This document shows positions 17,429-27,563 of a stretch of 64,000 bases of DNA, piece by piece; the stretch's first letter is position 1; each line of letters begins with the position of its first letter. Position numbers and translations under genes: made by a program. The notes below the pieces were generated by a model. That model made no database searches and had not been told where the DNA came from. It saw nothing but the letters and a program-made list of their open reading frames with translations. The stretch lies in the NCBI RefSeq assembly GCF_014268445.2, contig NZ_CP077089.1:610501-674500 (forward strand), given 5' to 3'. The DNA comes from Pseudomonas tensinigenes. GTDB lineage: Bacteria; Pseudomonadota; Gammaproteobacteria; Pseudomonadales; Pseudomonadaceae.

Positions 17429-20400
17429 ATGCAATGGATGTTCATGTTGATCGGGCTGGTGCTCGGCTGGCTGCTCGACGAGTCGTTCAGTGATGCGCTG
17501 TTGGGCGCGTTGCTGGGGCTGGCAATCGGGCAGACGATCCGCATCGCGCGGCTAGGCTCGCAGGCGATGGAGCAGCAACGTCAACTTGAACAGGCGAAGG
17601 TCGCTTTGCAGGGGGTCGAACAGCGCCTGTTTCTGCTCGAAGGGGCACCGGTTCGTGCCGCGTCGCCAGCGAGTACGCCGCCGGTTACCGAGCCCGTCGT
17701 AGAACCGGTCAAAGCCGCCGCAGAAGCTCCTGCCCCCGAACTGGTCTGGGAACTGCCGCCCGAACTCGAACCGATTTCCGCCGTCGCCAGCGAAACCAGT
17801 CAACCGCTGCCCGCTGATGTGTGGCGCCTCGACGCCGTTACTCCTGAGCCCCAAGCCCCCGCCGAACCCCGTGGCCCGAACCTCATCGAACGCGGCATCA
17901 GCGCCGCGCGCAATTGGTTGTTCGGCGGCAACACCGTGCTGCGGGTCGGCGTGGTGTTGCTGTTCTTCGGTCTGGCGTTTCTGCTGCGCTACGCCACCGA
18001 AGGGATGGTTGTGCCGATCGAGGTACGTTACGCCGGTGTCGCGGCAGCCGCGTTGGGCTTGCTCGCGCTGGGCTGGTGGCTACGCCGGCGCAACAGCAAT
18101 TACGCGTTGATGCTGCAAGGCACCGGGATTGCGGTGCTGTACCTGACGGTGTTTGCGGCGATGCGTCTGCATCCGTTGCTCGATCCGTCCGCCGCGCTGG
18201 GCTTGCTGGTCGCTGTGACGGTGTTCTCGGCGATTCTGGCGATCACTCAGGATGCTTTAGGGTTGGCAGCTGCAGCGGCATTGGGCGGTTTTGCCGCGCC
18301 GATCCTGACATCAACCGGCGCGGGCAACCACGTCGCGCTGTTCAGCTATTTCGCGCTGCTCAACGCCGGCATTCTCGCCATCGCCTGGTTCAAGGCTTGG
18401 CGCTTGCTCAACCTGATCGGCTTCGTCGGCACCTTCGGTATCGGCTTCGCCTGGGGCCTGCGTTCGTATGCGCCGGAGCTGTTGTGGAGCACCGAGCCGT
18501 TCCTGATTCTGTTTTTCCTGATGTACCTGGCCATCGGCCTGCTGTTTGCCCGGCGCAAGTTGCTCGACATGCCCGATGCGCCGGCGGATGGCGATCGCGA
18601 GGCGTTACTGCACTGGTCAGCGCGCAAGGGCGATTATGTCGACGGGACGATGCTGTTCGGTCCGCCGATTATTGGCTTCGGTTTGCAGTTTGCGCTGGTG
18701 CAGCATCTGGAGTTTGCTGCGGCGTTCAGTGCGCTGGGGTTGGGCATGATCTATATGGCGCTGGCCAAGGTATTGATGGGCGGACGCGCGGTGCTGCTGG
18801 GCGAAACCTGTCTGGCGCTCGGGGTGATTTTTGCCAGTCTGGCGATTCCGTTGGGGCTGGATGCGCGTTGGACGTCGGCGGCGTGGGCGGTGGAAGGTGC
18901 GGGGATTTTCTGGCTCGGTTTGCGTCAGCATCGGCCGTTAGCCCGGGCGTTTGCCTTGCTCCTGCAACTGGGGTCGGCATTGGCCTTCCTTAGCCAATTG
19001 TGCGTTGGTGAAAGCAGTCTGCTCGACGGTGCACCGTTGGGCGCGTTGATGCTCGGTATTGCGTTGCTGTTCAGTTTCTATCAACTGCGCAAGGCCTCAC
19101 CGGAACAGGCATCACCTTGGGAGCGTCAAGGCTTGCCGGTCTTGGCGTGTCTGGGCCTGACCTTCCTCTATCTGCTGGCGCCGTTGTTCTTCTTCGTTCA
19201 AGCCACGGCGATTAGTTGGGCGCTGGCCGGGTTGGCAACTCTGTTGGTCGGTCTGCGGATTCAGTCGCGTACGTTCCTGTTCTCTGCGTTTGCCGTGCAG
19301 TTGCTCGGTGGCGCGTTGTTTCTGTTGCGTCTGCAAGGTGCAGGGGAAGATTCCGCTGCTGTGTTCAGCGCCGGTTGGAGCGGTTTGCTTAGTGCGTCGT
19401 TGATCGGTCTGGCATTGATCGCCGGCATGCTGTTGGCGGCTCGCGATGAGATGGTGCGTGGCGATGTGCGTCTGCTGCGCGGTTTGTCGGTGGTGCTGTT
19501 GGCCGGTCTGGTGCTGATCAATCTGGCGGTGCTGTTTGTACTGCCATGGCAGACCGCGAGCGCGGTGTGGGCCGCGAGTGGTTTGCTGATTATCTGGCTG
19601 AGCCTGTACCTCAAGCAGCGCGTGAGTTTTGTCTTCGGTCTGCTGTTGCAGTTGATCGGTGGCGCGGCGTTTTTGCTGGCCGGCCCCGAGTTGCTTGGGC
19701 CGCTGTCCAGCGAAGGTCTGAAGCCTTTGGCCCATGGAGGATTCTGGACGCCGCTGGTGCTCGGACTGGCCGCAATGATCGGCGCGTGGCGCCTGCAACT
19801 GGGCAATCACGCCTCGGCATTCGATGCGTTGAGCTTGCAGCGCTTGTCAGAAGTGTTGCTGGTGTGGGGCGCCGGTTGGTGGGCGCTGGCATGGGTCAGC
19901 GAAGTGTTGCGCTTTGCCGCGCCGAATCTGCAAGGCACGTTGTTGCTGTTGGTCGTGGCGCTCAGTGTCGCGCTGTGGGCGTTGCTGTCGCTGCGGTTGA
20001 AATGGCCGGCGCTGGGCTTGCTCTGCACCTTGCTGATTCCGGCGGCGGGTCTGGTGTTGCTCGCTGCCTGGCATCCGCGTTATCACCCAGCGGCCGATTT
20101 CGGTTGGCTGGCGTGGGCAGCAGTGTTCGCCGTGCATTTCTTCAGCTTGCGACGCTTGGCGCCGATGCTGCCGGCGCGGGCCTTGAGCACGGCGCACGTG
20201 CTCGGTTGCTGGCTGCTGATCGGCGTACTGGCGCTGGAATTGCGCTACGGCCTGCTGCTGTTGTCCGAGCAATACAACGCCTGGCGCTGGCTGGGCTGGG
20301 CGATTCTGCCGAGCGTTTACCTGCTGCTGGCAGCAGCACCGCGCAGTTGGCCGTGGCCGGTGGCGGGGTTTGCCCGAGAGTACCGCTTGTACGCCGCTGC

Positions 20401-21013
20401 GCCGTTGGCGGTGTTGATGCTGGTGTGGTTCTGGCTGGCCAATGGCGTCAGCGATGGTAATGCCGAGCCACTTCCTTACGTGCCGCTGCTCAATCCATTA
20501 GAGCTGGGTTTGTTGTTCGCCTTGTTCGGCGTCTATGTCTGGTCGCGCAGTGCGATTTCGCAGTTGTCGATTCGTCAGGACTACGCCGATTACGGCACAC
20601 AACTGATCGCCGGGATTTCGCTGTTCGCCTTCTGCACCGCGTTGGTCACCCGCGCGGCGCACCATTGGGCCGGCATCCCGTTCGAGCTGGATACGTTGCT
20701 CGCCTCAATGCTGGTGCAGGCCGGATTGTCCATCGTCTGGACGTTGATGGCGCTGGGCCTGATGATCGGCGGCCATCTGCGCCATCGTCGCGAAGTGTGG
20801 CTGATCGGCGCGGCGCTGATTGCGCTGGTGGTGGCCAAATTGATTTTTGTCGAATTGAGCAACCGAGGCGGCCTCGCCCGGATCGTCTCGTTTATCGGCG
20901 TTGGCGTGTTGCTGTTGGTGGTCGGCTACTTTGCGCCACTGCCGCCTAAACGCGTCGAAGCTTTACCGGCGGCGGACATACCGGCCCCGGACACCGAAGG
21001 AGTTTCATCTTGA
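17429..21013 (+). CDS. DUF2339 large polytopic membrane protein
   Basis: A 1194-residue inner-membrane protein. One membrane helix (about 3-30) is followed by a short coiled coil (QAMEQQRQLEQAKVALQGVE) and a Pro/Ala-rich linker to about residue 150. The rest is an almost unbroken run of hydrophobic helices, roughly 30 by eye, with short loops. This layout fits DUF2339. The biochemical role is unknown. The stop codon overlaps the TTG start of the DUF3999 gene (TTGA), so the two are coupled and probably form a complex. The gene is strikingly rich in Leu, Ala and Trp. Confidence 0.9.
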   Translation: MQWMFMLIGLVLGWLLDESFSDALLGALLGLAIGQTIRIARLGSQAMEQQRQLEQAKVALQGVEQRLFLLEGAPVRAASPASTPPVTEPVVEPVKAAAEAPAPELVWELPPELEPISAVASETSQPLPADVWRLDAVTPEPQAPAEPRGPNLIERGISAARNWLFGGNTVLRVGVVLLFFGLAFLLRYATEGMVVPIEVRYAGVAAAALGLLALGWWLRRRNSNYALMLQGTGIAVLYLTVFAAMRLHPLLDPSAALGLLVAVTVFSAILAITQDALGLAAAAALGGFAAPILTSTGAGNHVALFSYFALLNAGILAIAWFKAWRLLNLIGFVGTFGIGFAWGLRSYAPELLWSTEPFLILFFLMYLAIGLLFARRKLLDMPDAPADGDREALLHWSARKGDYVDGTMLFGPPIIGFGLQFALVQHLEFAAAFSALGLGMIYMALAKVLMGGRAVLLGETCLALGVIFASLAIPLGLDARWTSAAWAVEGAGIFWLGLRQHRPLARAFALLLQLGSALAFLSQLCVGESSLLDGAPLGALMLGIALLFSFYQLRKASPEQASPWERQGLPVLACLGLTFLYLLAPLFFFVQATAISWALAGLATLLVGLRIQSRTFLFSAFAVQLLGGALFLLRLQGAGEDSAAVFSAGWSGLLSASLIGLALIAGMLLAARDEMVRGDVRLLRGLSVVLLAGLVLINLAVLFVLPWQTASAVWAASGLLIIWLSLYLKQRVSFVFGLLLQLIGGAAFLLAGPELLGPLSSEGLKPLAHGGFWTPLVLGLAAMIGAWRLQLGNHASAFDALSLQRLSEVLLVWGAGWWALAWVSEVLRFAAPNLQGTLLLLVVALSVALWALLSLRLKWPALGLLCTLLIPAAGLVLLAAWHPRYHPAADFGWLAWAAVFAVHFFSLRRLAPMLPARALSTAHVLGCWLLIGVLALELRYGLLLLSEQYNAWRWLGWAILPSVYLLLAAAPRSWPWPVAGFAREYRLYAAAPLAVLMLVWFWLANGVSDGNAEPLPYVPLLNPLELGLLFALFGVYVWSRSAISQLSIRQDYADYGTQLIAGISLFAFCTALVTRAAHHWAGIPFELDTLLASMLVQAGLSIVWTLMALGLMIGGHLRHRREVWLIGAALIALVVAKLIFVELSNRGGLARIVSFIGVGVLLLVVGYFAPLPPKRVEALPAADIPAPDTEGVSS

Positions 21014-22374
21014 GTCGCATGCGAAATCTGGGTTGGTTGGCGCTGGGCGTGGTGATGGCCGCTGGCGCTCAGGAAAAGCCGGCGGACTTCGCCACGCAAG
21101 TACCGCTGGCGGTGAGCGGCAACGGCCCGTGGTATCGCCTCGAATTGCCGTTGAGCGTGCAATTGCAGGCGCGCCAGACCGATCTCAGCGACTTGCGCGT
21201 GTTCAACGCCGCTGGCGAACCACAGGCCTATGCTCTGGCTCGTGAATCGGCGCAGACCCGCGACGACGGCCAGTTGCGCGAGGTGAAGTGGTTCCCGCTG
21301 TACAACGCCGCCGACGCCAGCGAACGCGCGCCGAACGTGCGAGTGCAAGCGACCACCAACGGCACGCTGGTCGAGGTGCAACCGTCCAGCCAGTTGGAGG
21401 CGGGCGAAGAAGTGCTGCGCGGTTGGCTGTTGGATGCGAGCGCGATCAAGGCGCCCTTGCAGCAATTGATCCTCGACTGGACCAGCGAGCGCGACGGCTT
21501 TCAGCGCTTCAGCATCGAGGCCAGTGACGACCTGCAACATTGGCAAGCGTGGGGCGAAGGGCAGGTGGCACGACTGACCTTTTCCGATGAGCGCATCGAG
21601 CAGCATGAGGTGACGTTGCCGGGGCAGTCGGCGCGTTATGTGCGGTTGCTGTGGGAGTCGCCGAATTCGGCGCCGATCCTGACGGCGGCCCAATTGAAAA
21701 GCAGTGATCCGCGCAATGTGCCTCTGCCGTTGGTCTGGTCGCAGGCATTGGCCGGCAGCAGCACCAAGGCCGGGGAATACACCTGGCAGTTGCCGATGGG
21801 GTTGAATGTCGAGCGTGTACAGGTCGAGCTGAAACAGCCGAACAGCCTGGCGCCGGTGACGCTGGCGGGACGACGTGAAAGCAGTTTGCCGTGGCAGGAG
21901 TTGAGCAGCGGTTTGCTCTATCGCCTGACGCAGAATGGTCAGGATGTGCAGCAGAACGAATTGCAGCTTTATGGGCAGACTGTGCAGCAGTTGAAGCTGA
22001 GCGTGGATGAGCGCGGCGGAGGGTTGGGTGAGCAGGCGCCGAGTCTTAAATATGCGGTGCGGGCGACTCACGTGATATTCCTCGCGCGCGGCGAGGGGCC
22101 GTACAGTCTGGCGCTGGGTAATCCGAGTGTGAGGACGGCGAATCTGCCGTTGACGACGCTGATTCCGGATTTCAAACCGGAGAAGCTGGCGGCGTTGGGT
22201 AAGGCTGTGGTTCAGGGGGAGGTGGTGGCTACGCAGACTTCTACTGCGACGACGGCGGCGGTGGCCGAGACCAATTGGAAGAAGATCGGGTTGTGGGCGG
22301 TGTTGTTGTTGAGTGTGGTGTTTTTGGGGGCGATGGCGTTTAGTTTGTTGCGCAAACCGCCAACCAATACCTGA
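21010..22374 (+). CDS. DUF3999 exported membrane-anchored protein
   Basis: A 454-residue protein with an N-terminal signal-like segment (about residues 1-20), a large beta-rich periplasmic region and one C-terminal membrane helix (WAVLLLSVVFLGAMAFSLL) ending in a short cytosolic tail. DUF3999 has no known activity. The start is a TTG preceded by GAAGGAG at a good distance and overlapping the previous stop. An ATG three codons later is too far from that site. Residues 130-240 (LDWTSERDGFQRFSIEASDD) look like a carbohydrate-binding beta-sandwich, which is only a guess. Confidence 0.88.
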   Translation: MSRMRNLGWLALGVVMAAGAQEKPADFATQVPLAVSGNGPWYRLELPLSVQLQARQTDLSDLRVFNAAGEPQAYALARESAQTRDDGQLREVKWFPLYNAADASERAPNVRVQATTNGTLVEVQPSSQLEAGEEVLRGWLLDASAIKAPLQQLILDWTSERDGFQRFSIEASDDLQHWQAWGEGQVARLTFSDERIEQHEVTLPGQSARYVRLLWESPNSAPILTAAQLKSSDPRNVPLPLVWSQALAGSSTKAGEYTWQLPMGLNVERVQVELKQPNSLAPVTLAGRRESSLPWQELSSGLLYRLTQNGQDVQQNELQLYGQTVQQLKLSVDERGGGLGEQAPSLKYAVRATHVIFLARGEGPYSLALGNPSVRTANLPLTTLIPDFKPEKLAALGKAVVQGEVVATQTSTATTAAVAETNWKKIGLWAVLLLSVVFLGAMAFSLLRKPPTNT

Positions 22375-22396
22375 GAATGGCTGGCGCTGCGCGCCA

Positions 22397-22490
22397 TTCG
22401 CGAGCAGGCTCGCTCCCACAGTGGATCTTCAATGGACGCCAATTCAGCGGTCACCCCCGATTCCCTGTGGGAGCGAGCCTGCTCGCGAAA
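22397..22490. repeat. REP pair, family A, outward orientation (copy 4)
   Basis: The arms are turned inside out compared with copies 1-3: TTCGCGAGCAGGCTCGCTCC comes first and TGTGGGAGCGAGCCTGCTCG last. The remaining 225 bp before fbp show only CCGGAG as the ribosome site; I see no convincing promoter. Confidence 0.88.
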
Positions 22491-22715
22491 GCGGCGTGTC
22501 AGCCAATACATATTCCGACTGATCAATTAACCCCCAGCCACACCCGTCCGATTTCCAACTACGCTAAACCCGCTACCTGAACTCTCCACCCACATTCACG
22601 TCTCATGCAGGCAATTACACCCCAACGCACGTTACCGGGCGTCTTCGCTCGCTACGTTTTCAGACTCCCTGTAAACTGCGCGGGTTTTTAGCCCCCCATT
22701 CCACCGGAGCCGTCC

Positions 22716-23726
22716 ATGTCCCGCGTTACCCTGAGTCGCTATTTGATTGAGCAGACCCGCAGCAATAACACTCCTGCCGATCTGCGTTTCCTGATCGAAG
22801 TGGTGGCGCGTGCTTGCAAAGAAATCAGCCACGCCGTGTCCAAAGGCGCCCTGGGTGGTGTTCTGGGCAGCATGGGCACTGAAAACGTCCAAGGCGAAGT
22901 GCAGAAGAAGCTCGACGTGATCTCCAACGAGATCCTGCTCGAAGCCAACGAATGGGGCGGTCACCTGGCCGGCATGGCGTCCGAAGAAATGGACAATGCC
23001 TACCAGATCCCGGGCAAGTACCCGAAAGGCGCGTACCTGCTGGTATTCGACCCACTGGACGGCTCGTCGAACATCGACATTAACGCCCCGGTCGGCACCA
23101 TCTTCTCGGTACTGCGTTGCCCGAACGAATACCTGAGCCAGAACGAGCCGCTGAACGAGAAAGCGTTCCTGCAGCCAGGCACTCAGCAAGTTGCTGCCGG
23201 TTACGCAATCTACGGCCCGCAGACCATGCTGGTACTGACTCTGGGCGACGGCGTCAAAGGCTTCACCCTCGACCGCGAAATGGGCAGCTTCGTGCTGACC
23301 CACGAAGACATCACCATTCCTGAATCGACCCAGGAATTCGCCATCAACATGTCCAACCAGCGTCACTGGGAAGCCCCGGTACAACGCTACGTGGGCGAGC
23401 TGCTGGCCGGTGAAGAAGGTCCGCTGAAAAAGAACTACAACATGCGCTGGGTCGCGGCGATGGTTGCCGACGTACACCGCATCCTGACCCGTGGCGGTCT
23501 GTTCATGTACCCGCGCGACAGCCGTGAGCCATCCAAGCCAGGCAAACTGCGTCTGATGTACGAAGCCAACCCGATGTCGTTCCTCGTGGAACAAGCGGGC
23601 GGCGCGTCCACCGACGGTCACCAGCGCATTCTCGACATTCAGCCAGAAGGCCTGCACCAGCGCGTAGCGGTGTTCCTCGGCTCGAAAGAAGAAGTCGCCC
23701 GCGCGACGGCCTACCACAAGGAATAA
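22716..23726 (+). CDS. fbp: Fructose-1,6-bisphosphatase class I
   Basis: Gluconeogenic enzyme that hydrolyses fructose-1,6-bisphosphate to fructose-6-phosphate, and is needed in pseudomonads growing on organic and amino acids. The 336-residue protein has the metal-binding motif [10 protein letters not shown], the effector-region segment [14 protein letters not shown] and the substrate-site motif [26 protein letters not shown] lies upstream of the ATG. Only three bases separate it from the DUF924 gene, so the two form an operon. Confidence 0.97.
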   Translation: MSRVTLSRYLIEQTRSNNTPADLRFLIEVVARACKEISHAVSKGALGGVLGSMGTENVQGEVQKKLDVISNEILLEANEWGGHLAGMASEEMDNAYQIPGKYPKGAYLLVFDPLDGSSNIDINAPVGTIFSVLRCPNEYLSQNEPLNEKAFLQPGTQQVAAGYAIYGPQTMLVLTLGDGVKGFTLDREMGSFVLTHEDITIPESTQEFAINMSNQRHWEAPVQRYVGELLAGEEGPLKKNYNMRWVAAMVADVHRILTRGGLFMYPRDSREPSKPGKLRLMYEANPMSFLVEQAGGASTDGHQRILDIQPEGLHQRVAVFLGSKEEVARATAYHKE

Positions 23727-23729
23727 ATC

Positions 23730-24332
23730 ATGACCGCGCCTTGGCAGCCGTTGCTCGATTGGTGGTTCGGACAGGCCGAATCCCCTGACGAGATATCGGC
23801 TGACAAGGGCAAGTTGTGGTTCGGTAAGCGAGACAGCCAAGACCTCGAAGCGCGTGAGCGTTTCGGGGTCTTTGTCGATCAGGCCCTGGCCGGCGAATTG
23901 ACCGCGTGGACGCAACGTCCCGAAGGTTGGCTGGCGGTGGTGTTACTGCTCGATCAACTGCCGCGAATGATCTTTCGCGATAATCCCAAAGCTTTCTCAG
24001 GTGATCTGCGCGCGCAGAAACTCGTCGCGCAAGGCATTGCGGCGGATTTTGATCGGCAGTTGAAGCCGATTCAGCGTGTATTCATTTATCTGGTGTTTGA
24101 GCACTGCGAGAATCTTGCGGTGCAGAACGAGGCGGTTTCCCGGTTTATCGAACTGGTGGCTGAACAGCCGGAAGCACAGCGGGCGGTGTTTGCCGATAAT
24201 CTGGATTATGCCGAACGGCATCAGAAAGTGATCGCGCGGTTTGGCCGGTTTCCGCATCGCAATGCGGTGTTGGGGCGGGAGTCTACGGCTGAAGAGTTGG
24301 TGTTTCTTTCTGAGCCTGGGTCGCGGTTTTAA
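23730..24332 (+). CDS. DUF924 family protein
   Basis: A 200-residue, mostly alpha-helical cytosolic protein. Family marks are WWFGQAESPDEI near the N-terminus, LLDQLPRMIFRDNPKAF near residue 75, and the C-terminal FGRFPHRNAVLGRESTAEE. DUF924 resembles TPR-like folds and has no proven function. It begins three bases after fbp and is surely co-transcribed. As far as I recall, this pairing recurs in other pseudomonads. Confidence 0.9.
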   Translation: MTAPWQPLLDWWFGQAESPDEISADKGKLWFGKRDSQDLEARERFGVFVDQALAGELTAWTQRPEGWLAVVLLLDQLPRMIFRDNPKAFSGDLRAQKLVAQGIAADFDRQLKPIQRVFIYLVFEHCENLAVQNEAVSRFIELVAEQPEAQRAVFADNLDYAERHQKVIARFGRFPHRNAVLGRESTAEELVFLSEPGSRF

Positions 24333-24510
24333 GGGCTTGCCCTCACCCTAACCCTCTCCCGGGGGGAGAGGGGACTGACCGAGGTGGTTGGGCTTGATAC
24401 ATCGACCTGCAAATTTCGAGTCGAACTCAGGTCTGGAAAATCCCCCGATCGGCTCCCTTTCCCCCTCGCCCCCTTGGGGGAGAGGGCTGGGGTGAGGGGG
24501 TAAAGCCCTT
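24331..24510. repeat. Dispersed repeat family B (copy 3)
   Basis: Ends AAGGGCTTGCCCTCACCCTA and GGGGTGAGGGGGTAAAGCCCTT form an extended inverted pair. The interior has GACTGACCGAGGTGG and GATCGGCTCCCTTTCC. It lies between the converging 3' ends of the DUF924 gene and the chemoreceptor. Confidence 0.88.
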
Positions 24511-24515
24511 GATCT

Positions 24516-26408
24516 TTAAATCCTGAAACTACCCACCAACTGCTTCAACCGCGCCGCCTGCTGCTCCAGATCCGAGCACGCCCGCAACGTCGCCTGCAAG
24601 TTCTCCACACCTTCCTGATTCAGCGTGTTGATCTCATTGATATCGACATTGATCGACTCGACCACAGCGGTCTGCTCTTCAGTCGCGGTGGCCACCGACT
24701 GGTTCATCCCGTCGATCTCGCCGATACGCTGAGTCACGCTGCCCAAGCGCTCACCGGCCTGGTTGGCGATGCCGACGCTGCTTTCGCTCTCGCGCTGGCT
24801 CTCGGTCATGATGCTGACCGCCTGCCGCGCGCCGACTTGCAGCTCTTCGATCATCTTCTGCACTTGCTGCGCCGAATCCTGGGTGCGGTGCGCGAGGTTA
24901 CGCACTTCATCCGCCACCACGGCAAAACCACGACCGGCTTCACCGGCACGCGCCGCTTCGATCGCGGCGTTGAGCGCGAGCAGGTTGGTCTGCTGGGAAA
25001 TGCTGGTGATCACTTCGAGAATCTGGCCGATGTTCACCGTGTTGCTGTTCAGGGTTTCGATGTTGCCGCACGAATCGCTGATCTTCGCCGACAGCTGCTG
25101 CATGGCGTGGATGGTTTTATCGACAACCTGCTGACCGTCGACCGCGAGGCTGCGGGCATCGCTGGAGTGCTGCGAGGCGAGGGCGGCGTTCTGGGCGATT
25201 TCCTGCGCGGCGGCGCCGAGTTGGTTGATCGCGGCGGCGACGCTGTTGGTGCGACTGGCTTGCTGGTCGGAGTTGTACATCGACGAGTTCGATGCCGCGA
25301 CCACGCGCAGAGCGACTTCGTTGACTTGGCCGGTGGCTGAGGACACTTCGCGAATCGAGGTGTGGATACGTTCGACGAAGCGGTTGAACGAGGTGCCCAG
25401 TGCGCCGAACTCGTCGTTGCCGTGGATCACCAGACGTTTAGTCAGGTCACCTTCGCCTTCGGCGATGTCGTGCATCGCGCGGCCCATGGTCAGCAGCGGC
25501 TGCATCAGCACGCGGATGAGCATGCCGAGCAGGGCGATGATGATCACCACGGCAATGACCATGGCGATCAGCGCCGAGGTGCGGAACTCGCTGAGCATTG
25601 CGAACGCGGTGTCTTTATCGAGTACCAGCGCCACGTACCAGTCGGCCGACGGCACGCCGTTGATGTGGGTGAAGGAGATCAACTGAGTCTTGCCGTTGAA
25701 CTCGACTTCTTTCAGGCCGGCGCTGACTTTCGGCGCGCCATTCGGGTAGGCCTCGGCGAGGGTCTTGAGCACCAGTTTGCTGTCCGGGTGGATCAGGATC
25801 TTGCCCTCGCTGCTGACGATGAACGCGTGGCCATGGCCGCCGAAGTTCAGCGAGTTGATGATCGCGCTGACACTGGTCAGGTCGATGTCGGCACCGGCGA
25901 CGCCGAGCATTTGCCCTTGGCGCTGTACCGGCGTGGCAACGGTGATCACCAGTTTGCCCGAGGACGCGGCGATGTACGGTTCGGTGACGATGGTCTGTTG
26001 TGCGCTGTTTGCCGCTTTGTACCAGCCGCGTGCGCGTGGATCGTAATCCGGCGCGCGATTACCGGCGGGTACCGAGAACATCACGCCGTCAGCGCCGCCG
26101 AAATAGCTGAGCTGAAAATTGCCGGTGTAGGCGGGCAGGTCGATGATGCGTTTCAGGCTCGCCGGGGCGTTACCGTCGACGGCCACTTGCTGCGACAACG
26201 ATTGCAGCAACTGAATGCGGCTTTCCAGCCAGGTCTGGATGTTACTGGTGGTCAGGCTGCCCAGCTCCTGCATCGAGGCTTCGGTGCTTGTGCTCAAGGC
26301 TTCGCGCTGTCGATAGTCGTTGAAGAAAATGAAACAGGCGAACGCAACGGCCACCACGAGGGCGGCAGCCAACAAAATCTTGTGGCTGAATTTCATGTTT
26401 CTGGTCAT
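24516..26408 (-). CDS. Methyl-accepting chemotaxis protein with amino-acid-type dCache domain
   Basis: A 630-residue transducer. TM1 is at about residues 8-30, a periplasmic dCache_1 domain covers about 31-280, TM2 follows near 285, then HAMP and the signalling domain with the hairpin tip [21 protein letters not shown]. The ligand pocket carries the amino-acid motif in full: Tyr122, Arg127, Trp129, Tyr130, Tyr145 and Asp174 ([19 protein letters not shown]), with the same spacing as in PctA of P. aeruginosa. It should sense L-amino acids. The start is [16 protein letters not shown] is an alternative. The frame upstream is unlikely. Confidence 0.92.
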   Translation of the reverse strand: MTRNMKFSHKILLAAALVVAVAFACFIFFNDYRQREALSTSTEASMQELGSLTTSNIQTWLESRIQLLQSLSQQVAVDGNAPASLKRIIDLPAYTGNFQLSYFGGADGVMFSVPAGNRAPDYDPRARGWYKAANSAQQTIVTEPYIAASSGKLVITVATPVQRQGQMLGVAGADIDLTSVSAIINSLNFGGHGHAFIVSSEGKILIHPDSKLVLKTLAEAYPNGAPKVSAGLKEVEFNGKTQLISFTHINGVPSADWYVALVLDKDTAFAMLSEFRTSALIAMVIAVVIIIALLGMLIRVLMQPLLTMGRAMHDIAEGEGDLTKRLVIHGNDEFGALGTSFNRFVERIHTSIREVSSATGQVNEVALRVVAASNSSMYNSDQQASRTNSVAAAINQLGAAAQEIAQNAALASQHSSDARSLAVDGQQVVDKTIHAMQQLSAKISDSCGNIETLNSNTVNIGQILEVITSISQQTNLLALNAAIEAARAGEAGRGFAVVADEVRNLAHRTQDSAQQVQKMIEELQVGARQAVSIMTESQRESESSVGIANQAGERLGSVTQRIGEIDGMNQSVATATEEQTAVVESINVDINEINTLNQEGVENLQATLRACSDLEQQAARLKQLVGSFRI

Positions 26409-26498
26409 CGAATGAACTACCGCGAAGGGGCTGGTCAAGAAAGGGCGGCAATTTGCCACACTCGGGGGCTTTGCGCTGCTCTTATTTCGACCGCGGCG

Positions 26499-26523
26499 CG
26501 CCAAAGATTAGGCGTCTTTGGCG
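26499..26523. promoter_or_regulatory. Perfect 9-bp inverted repeat upstream of the chemoreceptor
   Basis: CGCCAAAGA-TTAGGCG-TCTTTGGCG lies about 90 bp before the receptor start on the minus strand. No T run follows, so an operator is as likely as a hairpin. A second small hairpin, GGCTA-ATAAA-TAGCC, is at 26589-26603. Otherwise the 281-bp gap to the lipoprotein gene shows nothing clear. Confidence 0.4.
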
Positions 26524-26689
26524 AAAGGCGACGAAATGCTCAATAGCCCTACAAAGTGTCTGATTTATCGGTAAATGCCAGACGGGCGGGCTAATAAATA
26601 GCCATTCCTCCACGGAACCAGATGAGGGTTTTCTCTTCTAAGCTTCTGGTTGGCACCATGCCATCCCCCCTCGTTCCAGGAGTTACACC

Positions 26690-26944
26690 ATGTCGCTGCG
26701 ATCTATCGCCCTTCTGACGTTTTGCGTGCTGCTGGCCGCATGCAGCAAGGTCAATCAGGAAAACTATTCGAAGCTCTCGGCCGGTATGGCCAAGGCCGAA
26801 GTCGAGACTCTGCTCGGCAAGCCCACCGATTGCTCGGGCGCGCTCGGCATGTCCAGTTGCACCTGGGGCGACAAGAACAGCTTTATCAGCGTGCAGTACG
26901 CCGGTGACAAAGTGCTGATGTTTTCCGGCCAAGGCCTGAAGTAA
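26690..26944 (+). CDS. Small lipoprotein, BamE/SmpA-like fold
   Basis: An 84-residue lipoprotein. The signal sequence ends in the lipobox LLAAC, so Cys19 would be lipidated. The mature part has KLSAGMAKAEVETLLGKPT, the pattern of the BamE/SmpA-like fold (two helices and a sheet), followed by CSGALGMSSCTWGDK with two cysteines that may form a disulfide. It is too short and divergent to be BamE itself. It precedes blc by 30 bases and is probably co-transcribed. No specific role can be assigned. Confidence 0.85.
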   Translation: MSLRSIALLTFCVLLAACSKVNQENYSKLSAGMAKAEVETLLGKPTDCSGALGMSSCTWGDKNSFISVQYAGDKVLMFSGQGLK

Positions 26945-26974
26945 ACCGGGGCTTCGCGCCCACGGAGAAGAAAA

Positions 26975-27544
26975 ATGAAGCGGTTATTGCTGATCCTTTT
27001 TGCCGGCCTGGTACTGGCCGGCTGCGCCAGTTCCGGCGTCGACCCGTTGGCGCCGAAAACCGTCAACAGCGTCAATCTCAAGCGCTATCAGGGCACCTGG
27101 TACGAATTGGCGCGCTTGCCGATGTACTTCCAGCGCCATTGCGCGCAATCCGAAGCCCATTACACCCTCAAGCCTGACGGCAATGTCGCGGTGCTCAATC
27201 GCTGCCTGACCCCGGACTGGCAGTGGGAAGAGGCCAAGGGCACGGCTTATCCACAGGTGCCGGGCAAGACCGACAAACTCTGGGTCGAATTCGATACCTG
27301 GTTTTCGCGGCTGATTCCGGGTGTGGCGAAAGGCGAATATTGGGTGTTGTACGTCAGCGATGACTACAAGACCGCCATCGTCGGCGATCCGAGTCGCAAG
27401 TACATGTGGCTGCTGTCGCGGACACCGACCGTCAACGGTGTGGTGCGTGAAGAACTGCTGAGCAAGGCGCGTCAGCAGGGCTATGACACCACGCGACTGA
27501 TCTGGCGCGCGTCGGATCGGCAGATGGCCAAGACCTCGAATTAA
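26975..27544 (+). CDS. blc: Outer-membrane lipoprotein Blc (bacterial lipocalin)
   Basis: A 189-residue lipocalin that binds fatty acids or lysophospholipids at the outer membrane. The signal peptide ends LVLAGC, with lipidation at Cys16 of the precursor. The lipocalin G-x-W motif is YQGTWYELARLP, followed by GEYWVLYVSDDYKTAIVG and YMWLLSRTP, the other conserved strands. A good ribosome site (GGAGAAG) precedes the ATG. It follows the small lipoprotein gene in the same direction and ends before a REPIN. Confidence 0.95.
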   Translation: MKRLLLILFAGLVLAGCASSGVDPLAPKTVNSVNLKRYQGTWYELARLPMYFQRHCAQSEAHYTLKPDGNVAVLNRCLTPDWQWEEAKGTAYPQVPGKTDKLWVEFDTWFSRLIPGVAKGEYWVLYVSDDYKTAIVGDPSRKYMWLLSRTPTVNGVVREELLSKARQQGYDTTRLIWRASDRQMAKTSN

Positions 27545-27563
27545 GCATTGTCACCAATCAAAA

